Positions 63,671-64,000 of a stretch of 64,000 nucleotides of DNA are shown piece after piece (position 1 is the stretch's first letter; the number at the start of each line of letters is the position of its first letter). The position numbers and the translations under genes were made by a program. The notes under the pieces are model-generated. The model was given only the letters and a program-made list of their open reading frames with translations. It made no database searches and was not told the origin of the DNA. The stretch is taken from positions 1,962,629 through 2,026,628 of the forward strand of contig KB906767.1 of the NCBI GenBank assembly GCA_000381625.1, written 5' to 3'. This DNA is from Bryobacterales bacterium KBS 96 (GTDB taxonomy: Bacteria > Acidobacteriota > Terriglobia > Bryobacterales > Bryobacteraceae).

Positions 63671-64000
63671 ATGAACGTACTGCTCACACACAGCAATCAT
63701 GTCTTCTCCGACGAAAAGCAGCGCCAAAAGATGGAGCCCTATCCGCCTCTACAAACAATCCTGGCAGCCGCTGTGTTGCGTAAGGCCGGTTTAGCGGTTG
63801 ATGTCTGTGATACCGCTCTTGACTCGCCGGAAGAGGTTTTGACAAGGGCGATTCGAAAAGCGGCGCCTTGTCTGGTCGTCGTTTGCGAAGATGATTTCAA
63901 TTTCCTAACGAAGATGTGCTTGTCCCGCAACAGAGAGCTGGCCTTTTGGACGGCGAACCTCGCGAGCGAGTACAACTGTCCCAGTGCGGTACACGGATCT
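63671..64000 (+). CDS. B12-binding-domain radical SAM protein (partial, 5' end)
   Basis: Open from ATG 63671 to the window end (110 codons). Starts MNVLLTHSNHVFSDEKQRQKM and continues PYPPLQTILAAAVLRKAGLAVDVCD, the opening of a cobalamin-binding-like Rossmann domain; CLVVVCEDDFNFLTKMCLSR follows. The DDFNFL-KMCL block also occurs in other rSAM proteins of this class. The radical SAM barrel would lie beyond the window. 17 bp after the previous gene, so third of a run. Confidence 0.7.
   Translation, partial: MNVLLTHSNHVFSDEKQRQKMEPYPPLQTILAAAVLRKAGLAVDVCDTALDSPEEVLTRAIRKAAPCLVVVCEDDFNFLTKMCLSRNRELAFWTANLASEYNCPSAVHGS

Noticed and set aside
1-64000. CRISPR arrays, tRNA/rRNA genes, insertion sequences, prophage
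   Set aside because: No spaced direct-repeat array, cloverleaf, transposase or phage structural gene recognised on either strand by eye.

Overview
The window reads as a chromosomal segment of an Acidobacteriota bacterium, most likely of the Bryobacterales/Solibacterales type. This is inferred from family content: two ~1,100-residue Oar-like TonB-dependent receptors with N-terminal carboxypeptidase-regulatory domains, a PVC-type propeller/HEAT/cytochrome c protein, Wzi-type exopolysaccharide genes and several Tat-exported enzymes. I see no rRNA, tRNA, CRISPR array, insertion sequence or phage gene. Coding density is high, with many 4-nt ATGA-type overlaps.

Region 1 (1-3.1 kb): a UbiA/EboC-like prenyltransferase and a secreted beta-propeller gene that carries an apparent 1-nt deletion.

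Region 2 (3.1-28.8 kb) looks like a carbohydrate or organic-acid utilization locus. A minus-strand run holds two amidohydrolases (one without its metal ligands), a FAH-family hydrolase, a Gfo/Idh oxidoreductase, a DegT aminotransferase, an IclR regulator and an MLE/OSBS-like enolase-superfamily enzyme. Divergent from it lie a Na+/solute symporter and three secreted proteins built from DUF4861-like and Asp-rich calcium-loop modules. Then come a GAF protein, an exported RidA-like protein, a PVC-type dehydrogenase/cytochrome lipoprotein, a Tat-exported amidohydrolase, and a TonB receptor coupled to a secreted GHL6-like glycosidase.

Region 3 (29-40.7 kb) continues the theme: a Tat-exported DegT enzyme, two neutral-ceramidase-fold proteins (one cytosolic, one exported), an AGE epimerase, a third DegT aminotransferase, a hybrid regulator (IclR-type DNA-binding domain plus sugar-binding-protein domain) and a second TonB receptor. 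Regions 2 and 3 share short intergenic motifs: TTATRCANTGYATAA at three promoters of the IclR run, TTTCA-N5-TGAAA at three or four divergent promoters, and a TTTGWCATNSCCAAW element at three. Together they suggest one coordinated regulon covering uptake, extracellular processing and cytosolic conversion of an unidentified, possibly amino-sugar or aminocyclitol, substrate.

Region 4 (41-52.6 kb) is an exopolysaccharide locus: Wzi, Wza/SLBB export protein, Wzz without kinase, Wzx flippase, Wzy polymerase, two GT4 glycosyltransferases and the initiating phosphoglycosyl transferase. Region 5 (52.8-57.8 kb) is a signalling operon: OmpR-type regulator, single-domain receiver, outer-membrane barrel, cupredoxin and membrane histidine kinase. 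In-register 11-bp TTGTAAAA-like direct repeats precede both the regulator gene and the export operon, so the regulator probably controls exopolysaccharide.

Region 6 (57.9-64 kb): a secreted propeller protein, a cytochrome c/beta-barrel fusion, and three consecutive B12-binding-type radical SAM genes, the last cut by the window end.
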